Of a DNA stretch of 15,147 bases, positions 1-8,614 are shown one piece after another. Source of the stretch: Leptospirillum sp. (lineage in GTDB: Bacteria > Nitrospirota > Leptospirillia > Leptospirillales > Leptospirillaceae); NCBI GenBank assembly GCA_027343785.1, contig DAHWKF010000088.1:1-15147 (forward strand). Reading direction: 5' to 3'. The notes below the pieces were generated by a model. That model ran no database searches. It saw only the letters and a program-made list of their open reading frames with translations, and was not told where the DNA came from. Both the position numbers and the translations under genes were made by a program. Within the stretch, counting starts at the first letter, position 1, and the number at the start of each line of letters is the position of its first letter.

Positions 1-790
1 TGGCCGTCAGGGTCATGACCTGGAGGAGATGGCTCTGGATCATGTCCCGGATGATGCCGGCCTCTTCAAAATACCCCCCCCGACCCTCCATCCCCAGACT
101 TTCCATCACGCGAATCTCCACTCGGTTGACATGGATATTGCTCCAGAGAGCCCCGAATATCGGGTTGGCGAGACGGAACACCAGGATGTTCTGGACCGTT
201 TCCTTCCCCAAATAGTGGTCGATCCGGTAAACCTGTTCCTCCCGGAAAACCGCCAGAAGCTCCCGGTTCAGGTCGCGGGCGCTCGCCAGATCCCTTCCAA
301 AGGGCTTTTCGATGACGATCCGTGTAAAGGGGGGATCCCCGTCCCGGCCACCGGGAACCCCCGAAAGGGCATGGTCGCCGATCTCCCGGATGATGGAAAC
401 AAGATAGCTCGGGGGTGTCGCCAGGTAAAAGATCACATTTCCACCCGTCCGCTTGGTGCGTTCCGGGTCCTGCAGGGTGGCCCGCAACGTATCAAAGGTG
501 GAAGGATCTTCAAAATCCCCTGCCTGGTAAAACACCCGGGACAGAAAATGGTGGAACTTGTCGTCGTCTTTTGCACCGGTCCGCGCGTAGGAACGGATCC
601 CCTCAGAAATTTCATCCCGGAACTCCTGATGGCTCTTGACGCGACGGGCCACTCCCAGAATTTCCGTGGACGGATTCAAAAGACCGTCCGCCCATAGATC
701 ATAGAGGGACGGAAGAAGCTTTCGCCGGGTCAAATCTCCCGACGCCCCAAAAATGACCAGCGTCAGGGCCGGGGCCACCTTCAATTCCAT
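1..790 (-). CDS. zwf: Glucose-6-phosphate 1-dehydrogenase, N-terminal half (cut by left edge)
   Basis: Oxidises glucose 6-phosphate to 6-phosphogluconolactone with reduction of NADP+, the cytosolic entry step of the oxidative pentose phosphate pathway. The visible 263 codons show the Rossmann dinucleotide motif GASGDLT (residues 15-21), EKPFGRDL (161-168), and the family signature RIDHYLGKETVQN (189-201), which carries the substrate-binding His and Lys. DMIQSHLLQ (249-257) holds the His (H254) that aligns with the family's catalytic base. The family is usually about 490-510 residues, so roughly half lies beyond the left edge. The start at 790 is preceded by GGGAG (801-805), 10 nt away. It is the last visible gene of the glk-pgl-tkt-tal/pgi-zwf series, separated from tal-pgi by 332 nt, so it may have its own promoter, though none was recognised. 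Identification is secure. Confidence 0.97.
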   Translation of the reverse strand, partial: MELKVAPALTLVIFGASGDLTRRKLLPSLYDLWADGLLNPSTEILGVARRVKSHQEFRDEISEGIRSYARTGAKDDDKFHHFLSRVFYQAGDFEDPSTFDTLRATLQDPERTKRTGGNVIFYLATPPSYLVSIIREIGDHALSGVPGGRDGDPPFTRIVIEKPFGRDLASARDLNRELLAVFREEQVYRIDHYLGKETVQNILVFRLANPIFGALWSNIHVNRVEIRVMESLGMEGRGGYFEEAGIIRDMIQSHLLQVMTLTA

Positions 791-847
791 ATCAGTTCAT
801 CTCCCGCTTCCTGAGTCACCGGTTGACGAACGGGCATTTCCGTCCGT

Positions 848-1057
848 TCAACGCATCCATCGGAATCTTGTCGGCCCTTCCTGCGGACGGGGGGAGGCGA
901 AAAGGAATACAGTGCCGGCGGCCGGGAGCTTTCCGCTTTCCGAAGGGATTTCCGGATTTGCACCTACCCGCCGAACCCCGCCTATCGAGCCCTTTCCCCA
1001 ACCACCGGAGGAGCATGCCGGCCCCTTTTGACCGAGACTGGCCGAGCCAAACCGCAT
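848..1057 (-). CDS. Possible small protein of 69 residues, unrecognised
   Basis: An ATG at 1057 on the minus strand opens 69 codons ending at TGA (848-850), between tal-pgi and zwf. AGGAG lies 5 nt before the ATG, which is why the frame is mentioned at all. The predicted product is rich in Gly, Arg and Ser, has one Cys, no membrane segment and no motif I recognise. The Shine-Dalgarno sequence lies in the 3' arm of a 6-bp hairpin (1063-1081), so it could be sequestered. GC-rich DNA often gives such frames by chance, so a non-coding spacer is the likelier reading. Confidence 0.2.
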   Translation of the reverse strand: MRFGSASLGQKGPACSSGGWGKGSIGGVRRVGANPEIPSESGKLPAAGTVFLFASPRPQEGPTRFRWMR

Positions 1058-1062
1058 CTTCT

Positions 1063-1081
1063 CTCCTGAAGTCCCCAGGAG
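1063..1081 (-). promoter_or_regulatory. Hairpin covering a Shine-Dalgarno-like sequence
   Basis: CTCCTG and CAGGAG are perfect complements separated by 7 nt. On the minus strand the 3' arm contains AGGAG ahead of the ATG at 1057. There is no T-run after it, so it is not an intrinsic terminator. It begins about 40 nt after the tal-pgi stop codon and could equally be an mRNA-end stem. Confidence 0.3.
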
Positions 1082-1122
1082 CCGACCTCAATGACCGCAA
1101 GTTTCCCACGCCCTGAAGCAAC

Positions 1123-4047
1123 CTACAAGACCTTCAGAAATCCTTCCAGATATTTCTCGGCATCGGCCCGTCCGGAAAAACGTATTTCTCCCACAGGTCG
1201 TCGCAGGTCGGCCAGCGCCAGATAATCCCCCAGTTGTTGCGCCCGGAAAAGGGTCGAGAATCCGAAGTTTTCCCCCTGCACCGGCAGGTCCATCATTTCG
1301 TTGACCCCCATCTGGAGAAAGACGCCTTCATCCGGCCCCCCCTTGTGAATCTGCCCGACGACATGCAGATATCCCGGCCCCCGGACAACCATTGCCGGTA
1401 TGGCATACTTTTTCGACAAAACCCCGGCCCATTGGCGGAGCTGCCGTTCGAATCCTTCGGAAAAGGGCAGCCAGGACTGTACGACGAGGTAGGGGTTGTT
1501 TTTCCGGGACCGGACGAGGGCATCCAGAAAGCGGTCGACAGCCTGGGGGACCTCCAGGGCGCTTCCGATTTCCGGAGAAAACCCGTCCGCAAACATGGCG
1601 AGACCGTCTTTCTCAAAAACCGGTTTTCGGACGCCGTGTGACAGGGGCTCCTCCCAGACACGGTTGCCGATTTGGGCGAACCGCTCCAGGATCAGACGCG
1701 TCTTCTCCTTGGACAAACCCACATCCGGCGCGTCAAAAGGGTCGACCCCCAAGTCCCGGGACAGCAGGGAGACACCGGCCATGACGTGAAGAAAGAAGGG
1801 GAATACGTCGTCGGAAGAAAACAGGGCTCCCCAGAATAAAGGCTCACCGGCCTTTTCCAAATAAGGAGCCCGCGACAAGGAAGTCATGTCCGGCGAATCC
1901 GGATTGTCGACTGAAAGCCAGATCCGGTCGCCGGCCTTATTTCCGGGATCGCGGGAATCCGGATCTCCGGGACCTGCCGGAATCAGGCCTTTTCCGGCCT
2001 TTCCCGTACTTTCCGCGATCAGCTGTGCCATCCAGAGACACAACTTTTCCGGCCCCGACAGGAACACCTTGTCCCGTCCCGAACGGACGGCCGCCGACAG
2101 GAAAGCGCCGAGACGCATCCCCATGGCCTCTGTTCCGGATTTCCGGAATTCTTCGGCCGCCTGCCGGCAGGCATCGAGGGCGCGATCAAATCCTTCCTCT
2201 CCGGTCAGGATGGAGACCGACAGAAGTCCCGTCACGGAAAGAGCCGAATAGCGGCCCGGTATGCCCGGTGTGTTCAGGACAAGCCGCGAAAACTTCGCCG
2301 AACGGGCCAGTTTTTCGAGTGGAGAGCCGGGGTCGGTGACAGCCCAGAAATAACCCCCAGGCTCCTTTACCCCCTTCTTCTCGAGAAGAGCGTGAAAGTA
2401 CCTGTACAAATGCGTGACCTCGACCGTGGAACCGGACTGGGAGGCGACCACAATCCTGAGCGGCGGAATCTTGCCCCCGGCCCCTCCAAGACCGGCTTCT
2501 TCCGCGATGCGGATGATGGTCTCCGGATCGCTTGTGTCGGCCGCCAGAATCCGGACGGGAGATTCCGGAAAGCATTCAGCCAGGGCCAATGGTGCCAGGA
2601 CCGATCCGCCCATTCCGATCCAGAGGACGGTCGATATCCCCTCCCGGCGGATCTCGTCGGCCGCTCCCGAAAATTCTTTTTTGCGCAGATCCATGCGAAG
2701 GCCATCGGTCAAAAACGCCATCGCGGCAGAAACTTCCCTGGTCTTTCCGGCGAACAGGGACGCCTCCCCTTCCAGCAGGCGTGAGGGGACACGATCCTTC
2801 TCCCACTCTGTCATGACGGCGCGGGAAGTTTCCTCCATCCGGGGCGACCCGAAAGACTCCCCCCATTTTTTTCCGGTGGCGGTAGCCAGGGAGCGGGCCT
2901 TTTCCTCAATCACTCCGGTGAGCGTCACAAACGACTGGTCGAACGCTTTCACCCCCTCGGCCACCAGCTGGTCAAACACATCGTCCATGCGAATACCGAG
3001 CCCCCCGATCTTTCGGAAGGTCTCGTCCGGATCGGCCGGCCCTTTCTCCGGAACCGCCTCCAGAGCAGGGCGCACGGTCCCGTGGTCGAGAAAGAAATTC
3101 AGGGTGGCCTCGGGCACCGTGTTGACCGTTTCCGGCGCAATGAGGGAGTCCACATACAGGACATCGGAATAGGCGGGATTCTTGGTTCCCGTGGACGCCC
3201 AGAGGGGACGCTGGACATGTCCCCCGCGAGCGAGAATGGAGGAAAAACGGCTTCCGTGGAAGAGCTCCCGGAAGATCCGGTAGATGATCCGGCTGTTGTC
3301 GATACCGGACCGTCCCAGAAGGGAATCCACACCCTCTCCTTTTTCTCCTCCGGCGTTTTTGACCTCCTGGAGCTTCTTGTCGACCAGCGTGTCGATCCGG
3401 CTGACGAAAACGCTCGCCACGCTGTGCACCCGGGAGGGGTCCCCCCCGCGGGAAACGAATGTTTCAAGTCCGCGAATATAGGCTTGTGCGGCGTTCTGGT
3501 ACGCCTTTGGAGAAAACAGCAGGGTGACGTTGATCGACATCCCCAGGGCGGTCAGCGCCTCGATGGCCGGCATACCCTCCGGCGTTCCGGGAACCTTCAC
3601 CATCAGATTGGGCCGGTCGACCAGCCGGTGGAGGAGCCGGGCTTCGGCAATGGTTTCCCCGGTCTTGTGCGCCAGCAGGGGGTTGACCTCGATCGAAACA
3701 AATCCGTCAGCTCCCCGGGTTTCGCGGTGGACAGGCCGGAAAAAGTCGCAGGCCCGCTGGATATCCCGCACCATCAGGACACGGAGGATCTGCTGGGCGT
3801 TGTACCCCCGTTTGGCCAAAAACGCGATTTCCTCATCGTAGGACGCGCTTCCATTGATCGCTTTCTCGAAAATGGTCGGATTCGAGGTCATTCCCCGGAT
3901 CCCGACCACACGGATCAGGTGGTCCAGTTTTCCGGAATCCATCAGATCCCGGCTGATGCTGTCCAGCCAGATGCTTTGTCCCAGAGCGGACAGCTCCCTC
4001 ACACGGGACGGTTTGTCGGCGTTCGCCGGACGGGATTCGGATGACAT
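1123..4047 (-). CDS. tal-pgi: Bifunctional transaldolase / glucose-6-phosphate isomerase
   Basis: A 974-residue fusion of two cytosolic sugar-phosphate enzymes. Residues about 15-385 are transaldolase: SIWLDSISRDL near 25-35, GMTSNPTIFEKAI (52-64), the Schiff-base lysine K151 in LMVKVPGTPEG, SINVTLLFS (171-179) and WASTGTKNPAYSD (283-295). Residues about 420-974 are glucose-6-phosphate isomerase: WIGMGGSVLAP (476-486), ASQSGSTVEV (535-544), GRYSALSVTG (598-607) and AESTGKAGKG (678-687). Such Tal-PGI fusions are an established bacterial protein type. The two activities are not consecutive: transaldolase makes fructose 6-phosphate, which the isomerase turns into glucose 6-phosphate for zwf, so the fusion closes an oxidative pentose cycle. 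The start at 4047 has AAGGAG (4056-4061) 8 nt upstream. It lies 52 nt after tkt in an apparent operon. Confidence 0.97.
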   Translation of the reverse strand: MSSESRPANADKPSRVRELSALGQSIWLDSISRDLMDSGKLDHLIRVVGIRGMTSNPTIFEKAINGSASYDEEIAFLAKRGYNAQQILRVLMVRDIQRACDFFRPVHRETRGADGFVSIEVNPLLAHKTGETIAEARLLHRLVDRPNLMVKVPGTPEGMPAIEALTALGMSINVTLLFSPKAYQNAAQAYIRGLETFVSRGGDPSRVHSVASVFVSRIDTLVDKKLQEVKNAGGEKGEGVDSLLGRSGIDNSRIIYRIFRELFHGSRFSSILARGGHVQRPLWASTGTKNPAYSDVLYVDSLIAPETVNTVPEATLNFFLDHGTVRPALEAVPEKGPADPDETFRKIGGLGIRMDDVFDQLVAEGVKAFDQSFVTLTGVIEEKARSLATATGKKWGESFGSPRMEETSRAVMTEWEKDRVPSRLLEGEASLFAGKTREVSAAMAFLTDGLRMDLRKKEFSGAADEIRREGISTVLWIGMGGSVLAPLALAECFPESPVRILAADTSDPETIIRIAEEAGLGGAGGKIPPLRIVVASQSGSTVEVTHLYRYFHALLEKKGVKEPGGYFWAVTDPGSPLEKLARSAKFSRLVLNTPGIPGRYSALSVTGLLSVSILTGEEGFDRALDACRQAAEEFRKSGTEAMGMRLGAFLSAAVRSGRDKVFLSGPEKLCLWMAQLIAESTGKAGKGLIPAGPGDPDSRDPGNKAGDRIWLSVDNPDSPDMTSLSRAPYLEKAGEPLFWGALFSSDDVFPFFLHVMAGVSLLSRDLGVDPFDAPDVGLSKEKTRLILERFAQIGNRVWEEPLSHGVRKPVFEKDGLAMFADGFSPEIGSALEVPQAVDRFLDALVRSRKNNPYLVVQSWLPFSEGFERQLRQWAGVLSKKYAIPAMVVRGPGYLHVVGQIHKGGPDEGVFLQMGVNEMMDLPVQGENFGFSTLFRAQQLGDYLALADLRRPVGEIRFSGRADAEKYLEGFLKVL

Positions 4048-4099
4048 CGTCGTCTCTCCTTCACATAAAAAGTGTGACCATCTCCCTTACGAACAATTG

Positions 4100-6136
4100 T
4101 TACCGGAAGGAACCTCCCGGCCAATGTTCGTCGATTCTGGACACGACGGCCTCAGGGGTAAATCCGAACGCCTCCATCAGCTTTTCGGCCGGGGCGCTCG
4201 CCCCAAAAGTCGTCATGCCGATGACCAGATCTCCCGTCCGGGCGTAGGGGTACCAGCTCATCGGGGAAGCCGCCTCGACAAACACATGGGGCCGGTCGGC
4301 CAGGAAAATCCGGTCCCGGACTTCGCGGGGCTGCCGATCCAGCCGGCTGGTGGAAGGCACGGAAACGAGGCGTGTCGGGATCTTCCGGTCGGCCAGTCGG
4401 TCCTGGACCTGCCAGAGGAGTCCCAGCTCGGATCCGCATCCGACCAGGACCAGCTGCGGATTTTCTCCGGTTTCCCGGGCGACGTAGGCGCCGGTTTCGA
4501 CGCCATTCCTGACGGCCGCCGCCGACAGGGCGAGAGTTGGCACTTTCTGTCGGGTCAGGACCAGACAGGCCGGCCCCGACCGGTCGGCCAGGATCACCGA
4601 CAGGGCCTGAACCGTTTCGTTGGCGTCTCCCGGCCGGTAGAGGGTCATGCCGGGAATGGCCCGGAGGGCCGGAAGGTGTTCCACCGGCTGATGGGTCGGG
4701 CCGTCCTCCCCGAGTCCGATGCTGTCATGCGTCAGGACGAATACCACCGGCTGGCGCATCAGTGCCGACAGGCGCATAGCTCCCCGCATGTAATCCGAAA
4801 ACACCAGGAATGTTCCTCCATAGGGTCGGACCATGCCGGTCAGGGCCATACCGTTCAGGATCCCCCCCATCGCATGCTCCCGGACGCCAAAATGAAGGTT
4901 CTTTCCGGTGGGCGTGAATTTCTGGCAATCGACCTCACCCTTGATCAGGGTGTTGTTGGACGGTGCGAGATCCGCCGATCCTCCCCAGAGTCCCGGAAGC
5001 TCTTTCGATGCCACCTGGAGGGCTTCCCCAAAAGCCTGGCGGGTTGCCAGACCCTTCGGATCAACCGGATAGGCCGGATACTGCGCCAGCACCGGCCGGG
5101 CGATGGCGGATCCGGACATCCACTCCTGCCATCGGGCAAACAGGTCGGGATGGGCTTCGCCGTATTTCTTGAGAAGCTCCTGCCAGGCCGACTGCGCCCG
5201 GGCCTTTTCACGCGCCTGCAGGTCGAAGTGTACCCGGACATCGTCCGGAACCAGAAAAGCCGGCTCTTCGGGCCACCCGAGATTGCGTTTGGTGTTCAGC
5301 ACCTCCTCCGGGCCCAGGGCACTGCCATGGGCGTGGGCCGTGTCCTGGTACTTGGGACTGCCGAAACCGATATGCGTCCGGACAACAATCATTTTGGGGG
5401 TTTCGATCTCCCCTTCCATCTGGATCATGGGATCCGTGGCCCAGGCGAGGGCTTCCCGTGTCGCCTCCCTGTCGTTTCCGTCATCCACGTACCGGACCGA
5501 CCATCCCAGGGCCATGAACCGGTCGCCGACGTCTTCGGAAAACGCGAGGCTGGTCGATCCGTCGATGGTAATGTGATTGCTGTCGTAAAGACAGATCAGG
5601 TTGGAAAGCCCCTGATGACCTGCCAGAGAGGCCGCTTCATTGGAAATCCCCTCCATCATGTCGCCGTCCCCGGCCACGACGAAGACACGGGGGTTCAGGA
5701 TCGGAAATTCCGGCCGGTTAAAGAGTCCGCCGGCATAACGCAACGCCATGGCCATCCCCACCGCGTTGGCAAAGCCCTGGCCTAGCGGCCCCGTCGTGGT
5801 CTCGACACCCGGGGTGTGCCCGTATTCCGGATGACCCGGCGTCCGGCTTCCCCATTGCCTGAACTGCTTGAGCTCATCCAGCTCCAGGCCGAATCCATAA
5901 AGATGGAGCAAGCTGTAAAGAAGCATGGAGGCGTGCCCCGCAGACAGGACAAACCGGTCGCGGTTGGGCCAGGCGGGATCTTTCGGATTAAAGCGGAGAA
6001 ACTCCGACCAGAGGACATACGCGGGTGAAGCGAACCCCATCGGCGTTCCCGGATGTCCCGAATTGGCTTTCTGGACAGCGTCCACCGCCAGCATGCGGAT
6101 GGTATTGATTGCGCGATCTTCAATAGATGGTGTCAT
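4100..6136 (-). CDS. tkt: Transketolase
   Basis: A thiamine-diphosphate enzyme moving two-carbon units between pentose, tetrose, triose and hexose phosphates. At 678 residues it has normal length. Visible landmarks are NSGHPGTPMG (25-34), SAGHASMLLYS (65-75), GPLGQGFANAVG (116-127), the ThDP/Mg motif GDGDMMEGISNEAASLAGH (156-174) with the DSNHITIDG continuation, GLWGGSADL (382-390), the catalytic glutamate E420 in VREHAMGGILNG, and DGPTHQPVEHL (478-488). The start at 6136 is set by AAGGAG (6145-6150), 8 nt upstream. It sits 36 nt after pgl and 52 nt before tal-pgi, so it is almost certainly cotranscribed with both. With transaldolase it forms the whole non-oxidative branch. It could also serve a reductive pentose scheme, but no carboxylase genes are near. 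Confidence 0.97.
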   Translation of the reverse strand: MTPSIEDRAINTIRMLAVDAVQKANSGHPGTPMGFASPAYVLWSEFLRFNPKDPAWPNRDRFVLSAGHASMLLYSLLHLYGFGLELDELKQFRQWGSRTPGHPEYGHTPGVETTTGPLGQGFANAVGMAMALRYAGGLFNRPEFPILNPRVFVVAGDGDMMEGISNEAASLAGHQGLSNLICLYDSNHITIDGSTSLAFSEDVGDRFMALGWSVRYVDDGNDREATREALAWATDPMIQMEGEIETPKMIVVRTHIGFGSPKYQDTAHAHGSALGPEEVLNTKRNLGWPEEPAFLVPDDVRVHFDLQAREKARAQSAWQELLKKYGEAHPDLFARWQEWMSGSAIARPVLAQYPAYPVDPKGLATRQAFGEALQVASKELPGLWGGSADLAPSNNTLIKGEVDCQKFTPTGKNLHFGVREHAMGGILNGMALTGMVRPYGGTFLVFSDYMRGAMRLSALMRQPVVFVLTHDSIGLGEDGPTHQPVEHLPALRAIPGMTLYRPGDANETVQALSVILADRSGPACLVLTRQKVPTLALSAAAVRNGVETGAYVARETGENPQLVLVGCGSELGLLWQVQDRLADRKIPTRLVSVPSTSRLDRQPREVRDRIFLADRPHVFVEAASPMSWYPYARTGDLVIGMTTFGASAPAEKLMEAFGFTPEAVVSRIDEHWPGGSFR

Positions 6137-6172
6137 CTGGAAATCTCCTTCAATATCTCTAAAGGGCCTTTG

Positions 6173-7006
6173 TCAATGCGTTTTCCGGGTTTCCTCACCC
6201 AAACCTTCTCCGCCGACCATCAACCGGCCGAACCCCGGATCAAAAGCGGCCTGATCGATCCAGAACTCGGGATGATGACCGTTTTCCATGGAAAGGGTCA
6301 AAAGTTCCTGGACCGGGCAGGATTTCAGGTCTTTGAGGATTTCCCGGAGAATCTCCTTTTTTTTCTCGCCGGGACAAACGAAAACAATCCGGTGCGTGTG
6401 GGACAGAAGGCGATAACCCAGGGTCAACCTTGGGAGTCTTCCTCCGGAAGGTGGAACGGACAAGACGAGATGACGATGCTCATCGGTCGGAGAAGACCCC
6501 GGAAAAAGGCTGGCCGTGTGCCCGTCCTCCCCCACCCCCAGGAAGGCCCAGTCGAACGCCGGAACATGCAACCCGGTCTTGCCGAAACGCTCCAGAAGGA
6601 GATGCTCGTATCGAAGAGCCTCCCCCTCCGGGGAGGACGCCTCTCCCCGCATCCGTTCGAACGCCGTTTCAGGCAACCCGGCATGGGACAACAATGTCTC
6701 CCGGATCATGCGGCTGTTGCTTTGGGGATCCTCCGGCCCCACCATCCTTTCATCGCCCGGAACCAGAAAGATCTTTTCCCGGAGAGAAGGGGGCCATAGG
6801 GCCAAAAGCTTTCCGGCTTCCTCATACAGATGGCGGGGGGATCCCCCTCCGGCCAGGATGACCGACGCATGGCCCTGCCTCTCGATCAGTTCCCGGATAT
6901 GTCCGGCAAACAAGGCGGCCCCTTCCCGGGCCAGCGCCCGTTCGTCCGGAAAGACGCGAAGACGGGGAAGGGCAGGGTTGATGTGTTCTTCCGGGCGAGA
7001 CATCAT
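6173..7006 (-). CDS. pgl: 6-phosphogluconolactonase
   Basis: Hydrolyses 6-phosphogluconolactone, the product of zwf, to 6-phosphogluconate in the cytosol. It belongs to the glucosamine-6-phosphate isomerase/6-phosphogluconolactonase (DevB-type) fold. With the start at 7006 the protein has 277 residues and shows ILAGGGSPRHLY (50-61), LVPGDERMVGPED (81-93) followed by SNSRMIRETLL, and the signature FLGVGEDGHTASLFPG (155-170). The frame stays open upstream to an ATG at 7198, but those 64 residues are Pro/Gly-rich and unlike the family. A GAGGA (7013-7017) lies 6 nt before the tandem ATG ATG at 7006/7003, so the shorter form is chosen; either ATG is possible. It lies 36 nt before tkt and 247 nt after glk. 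Confidence 0.95.
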   Translation of the reverse strand: MMSRPEEHINPALPRLRVFPDERALAREGAALFAGHIRELIERQGHASVILAGGGSPRHLYEEAGKLLALWPPSLREKIFLVPGDERMVGPEDPQSNSRMIRETLLSHAGLPETAFERMRGEASSPEGEALRYEHLLLERFGKTGLHVPAFDWAFLGVGEDGHTASLFPGSSPTDEHRHLVLSVPPSGGRLPRLTLGYRLLSHTHRIVFVCPGEKKKEILREILKDLKSCPVQELLTLSMENGHHPEFWIDQAAFDPGFGRLMVGGEGLGEETRKTH

Positions 7007-7253
7007 CTGAATTCCTCGATTCTGGGGGTCGGATGGGTGGCGGGAAGCTTGCCGGACCTGGTCGGGCGGTTCCCGGGGGAAACAGACGAAAATGAACACG
7101 CCCGCTTCCGGCGGGGAACCTCCCGGAAGACCGGGCGGAAAAATGGTTGCAGACGATCCGTCATATCCCAAAAATCCTGTCTGTGGAATCCCGTCCATCT
7201 TCTCGTTTTAGATTGACCGAATCCCGTAAAACTTTCAAGGCAATCTTGCCTGT
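7007..7253 (-). other. Spacer between glk and pgl
   Basis: A 247-nt spacer within the series. Next to the glk stop is a short stem (AGGCA/TGCCT with a 4-nt loop, 7238-7251) followed by a modestly T-rich stretch. At most it is a weak terminator or mRNA-end stem. TTGAAA just after it could be a -35 box, but no good -10 follows at 16-18 nt. I see no gene here beyond the upstream extension of the pgl frame. Confidence 0.4.
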
Positions 7254-8297
7254 TCACAATGTTCCGGAAAAACGCAGATAGGCCTGATAGGCCGCCCCGA
7301 GAAGAGGGGTTTCTTCGTGCGTGAGCACCCCCACCGGAATTTGTGCCAGGAACTCCCGGTATCGTCCCTTGTCCGCCATATGTTTGAGAAATGACGAATT
7401 CCTGAGAAACGGCAGGATTTTTCCGGGGATCCCCCCACCCAGAAACACCCCGCCGGTCGCGAGAACCTTGAGCGCCATATTCCCCGCTTCCTGGGCGAGG
7501 AGATCGGCAAAGATCCCGAGAGCGGTGACAGCAGCGGGGTCCGTCCCGGCGATCGCCGCCTGCGTGATCTTCTCGGGAAGGTGTTCCTCCGGAAGGTTCT
7601 GGTCCAGAAGGTTGGGATGACGAGGCCCGTCCTGGCAGACGAACCGGTAGATGTTCAGAAGTCCGGGTCCGGAGAGGAGACGTTCGGAACTCACATGCGA
7701 AAACTGTTTCCAGAGAAATTCCAGCAGACGGACCTGAAGGGGGGTGACGGGAGCCCAATCCGTATGCCCCCCTTCGGAAGCCCAGGGCTTGAGCCTTCCA
7801 TGGTCGTCTTCCAGAAGGGCTTCTCCCAGGCCTGTTCCCGGGGCCACCAGAACAGCGTTTCCCCCTCTTCCTCCGGCCCCTTCCCGGAGCCACAGGATGC
7901 CTCCCTCTCCCCGAACCAGGTTGATCCCCCAGCCCATAGCCACCAGATCATTGACCAGCCGGACGGATCCGCTCTCCCAGGCAAAGGTTTTTTCCAGGAG
8001 GGCCCCTTCGATAATCCAGGGGAGGTTGGTCGTTTCACACCGGTTGTCCAGGACAGGTCCGGCCACGCCGAAGGTGGCCCAGACAGGATGGTCCATCGCG
8101 ACCGCACGGTTCTTTTCCAGAAATTCGCTGACAATGGGGGCGAGGCCCGCATATTCATGGCTTGAATAACGGGCCGAAACAACCGGAGCCGCAAGGGTCT
8201 CCGAACTGATCGCTTTTCCAAGATCGGCGGACGAAAAGAGACCCAGGGCCGTTTTTGTTCCCCCGATGTCTCCAGCGAGAATCCAGGAATGATCCAT
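7254..8297 (-). CDS. glk: Glucokinase
   Basis: Phosphorylates glucose with ATP to glucose 6-phosphate in the cytosol, supplying zwf and the isomerase. It is of the bacterial Glk family (ASKHA fold), 347 residues. Seen are the phosphate-binding loop AGDIGGTKTALG (8-19), FGVAGPV (76-82), VNDLVAMGWG (115-124) with the likely catalytic base D117, APGTGLGEALL (152-162), EGGHTDWAP (175-183) and SGPGLLNIYR further on. The start at 8297 is chosen over an in-frame ATG at 8339 because AGGAGG (8303-8308) lies 5 nt before it and the family begins directly before the GDIGGT motif. It is the first gene of the series and follows an unusually long untranslated region with a good promoter at 8876-8904. A chemolithotroph would probably use it on glucose released from storage glycans or trehalose (inference). 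Confidence 0.93.
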   Translation of the reverse strand: MDHSWILAGDIGGTKTALGLFSSADLGKAISSETLAAPVVSARYSSHEYAGLAPIVSEFLEKNRAVAMDHPVWATFGVAGPVLDNRCETTNLPWIIEGALLEKTFAWESGSVRLVNDLVAMGWGINLVRGEGGILWLREGAGGRGGNAVLVAPGTGLGEALLEDDHGRLKPWASEGGHTDWAPVTPLQVRLLEFLWKQFSHVSSERLLSGPGLLNIYRFVCQDGPRHPNLLDQNLPEEHLPEKITQAAIAGTDPAAVTALGIFADLLAQEAGNMALKVLATGGVFLGGGIPGKILPFLRNSSFLKHMADKGRYREFLAQIPVGVLTHEETPLLGAAYQAYLRFSGTL

Positions 8298-8530
8298 GCC
8301 TGCCTCCTCTCGTTTATGGCCCGTTCGGGCCCCAGACAAACCCCATCACTGCGGAAAACCATCCTGTCTGCATTCCCCGCCCACCCCGAAGCGACAAGGA
8401 CCGCCTCAGCCGAAGGTGACGCGGCGGGAAAACGCCCGACCTCTCCCGGATCGACGGATGAAGATCAAAAACACACAAACAGCGGGATTGGCGGGGATTT
8501 CCGGGAGGTTTTCCCGGGACCGGGAGAACG

Positions 8531-8560
8531 TTTCGCGCCGGAACGCGGGGCGGCGCGAAA
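8531..8560. repeat. Perfect 10-bp inverted repeat
   Basis: TTTCGCGCCG and CGGCGCGAAA are exact complements around a 10-nt centre. The stem is GC-rich, has AAA/TTT ends and lacks a T-run on either side, so it is not a standard terminator. It could be a leader RNA hairpin or a binding site for a dimeric regulator upstream of glk. Confidence 0.6.
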
Positions 8561-8614
8561 AAGCGAGAAAAACAGGGAACGGCAGGAGAAATGTATCTCC
8601 CGAGACAGGAAGAC

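Larger units (their letters stand above)
791..1122. other. Intergenic gap between tal-pgi and zwf
   Basis: This 332-nt stretch lies inside an otherwise compact gene series. No convincing promoter for zwf was found on the minus strand and there is no intrinsic terminator with a T-run after tal-pgi. What is visible is a 6-bp hairpin (CTCCTG/CAGGAG, 1063-1081) and a short open frame on the minus strand behind it, listed separately. Confidence 0.6.

Noticed and set aside
3854..5785. A 643-codon plus-strand open frame across tal-pgi and tkt
   Set aside because: It lies antisense to two securely identified enzymes, has no ribosome binding site or recognisable domain, and reflects the GC-rich third-position bias of the real genes.
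7007..7198. N-terminal extension of pgl by 64 residues
   Set aside because: The extension is low-complexity and absent from the family; a good ribosome binding site sits right before the internal tandem ATG.
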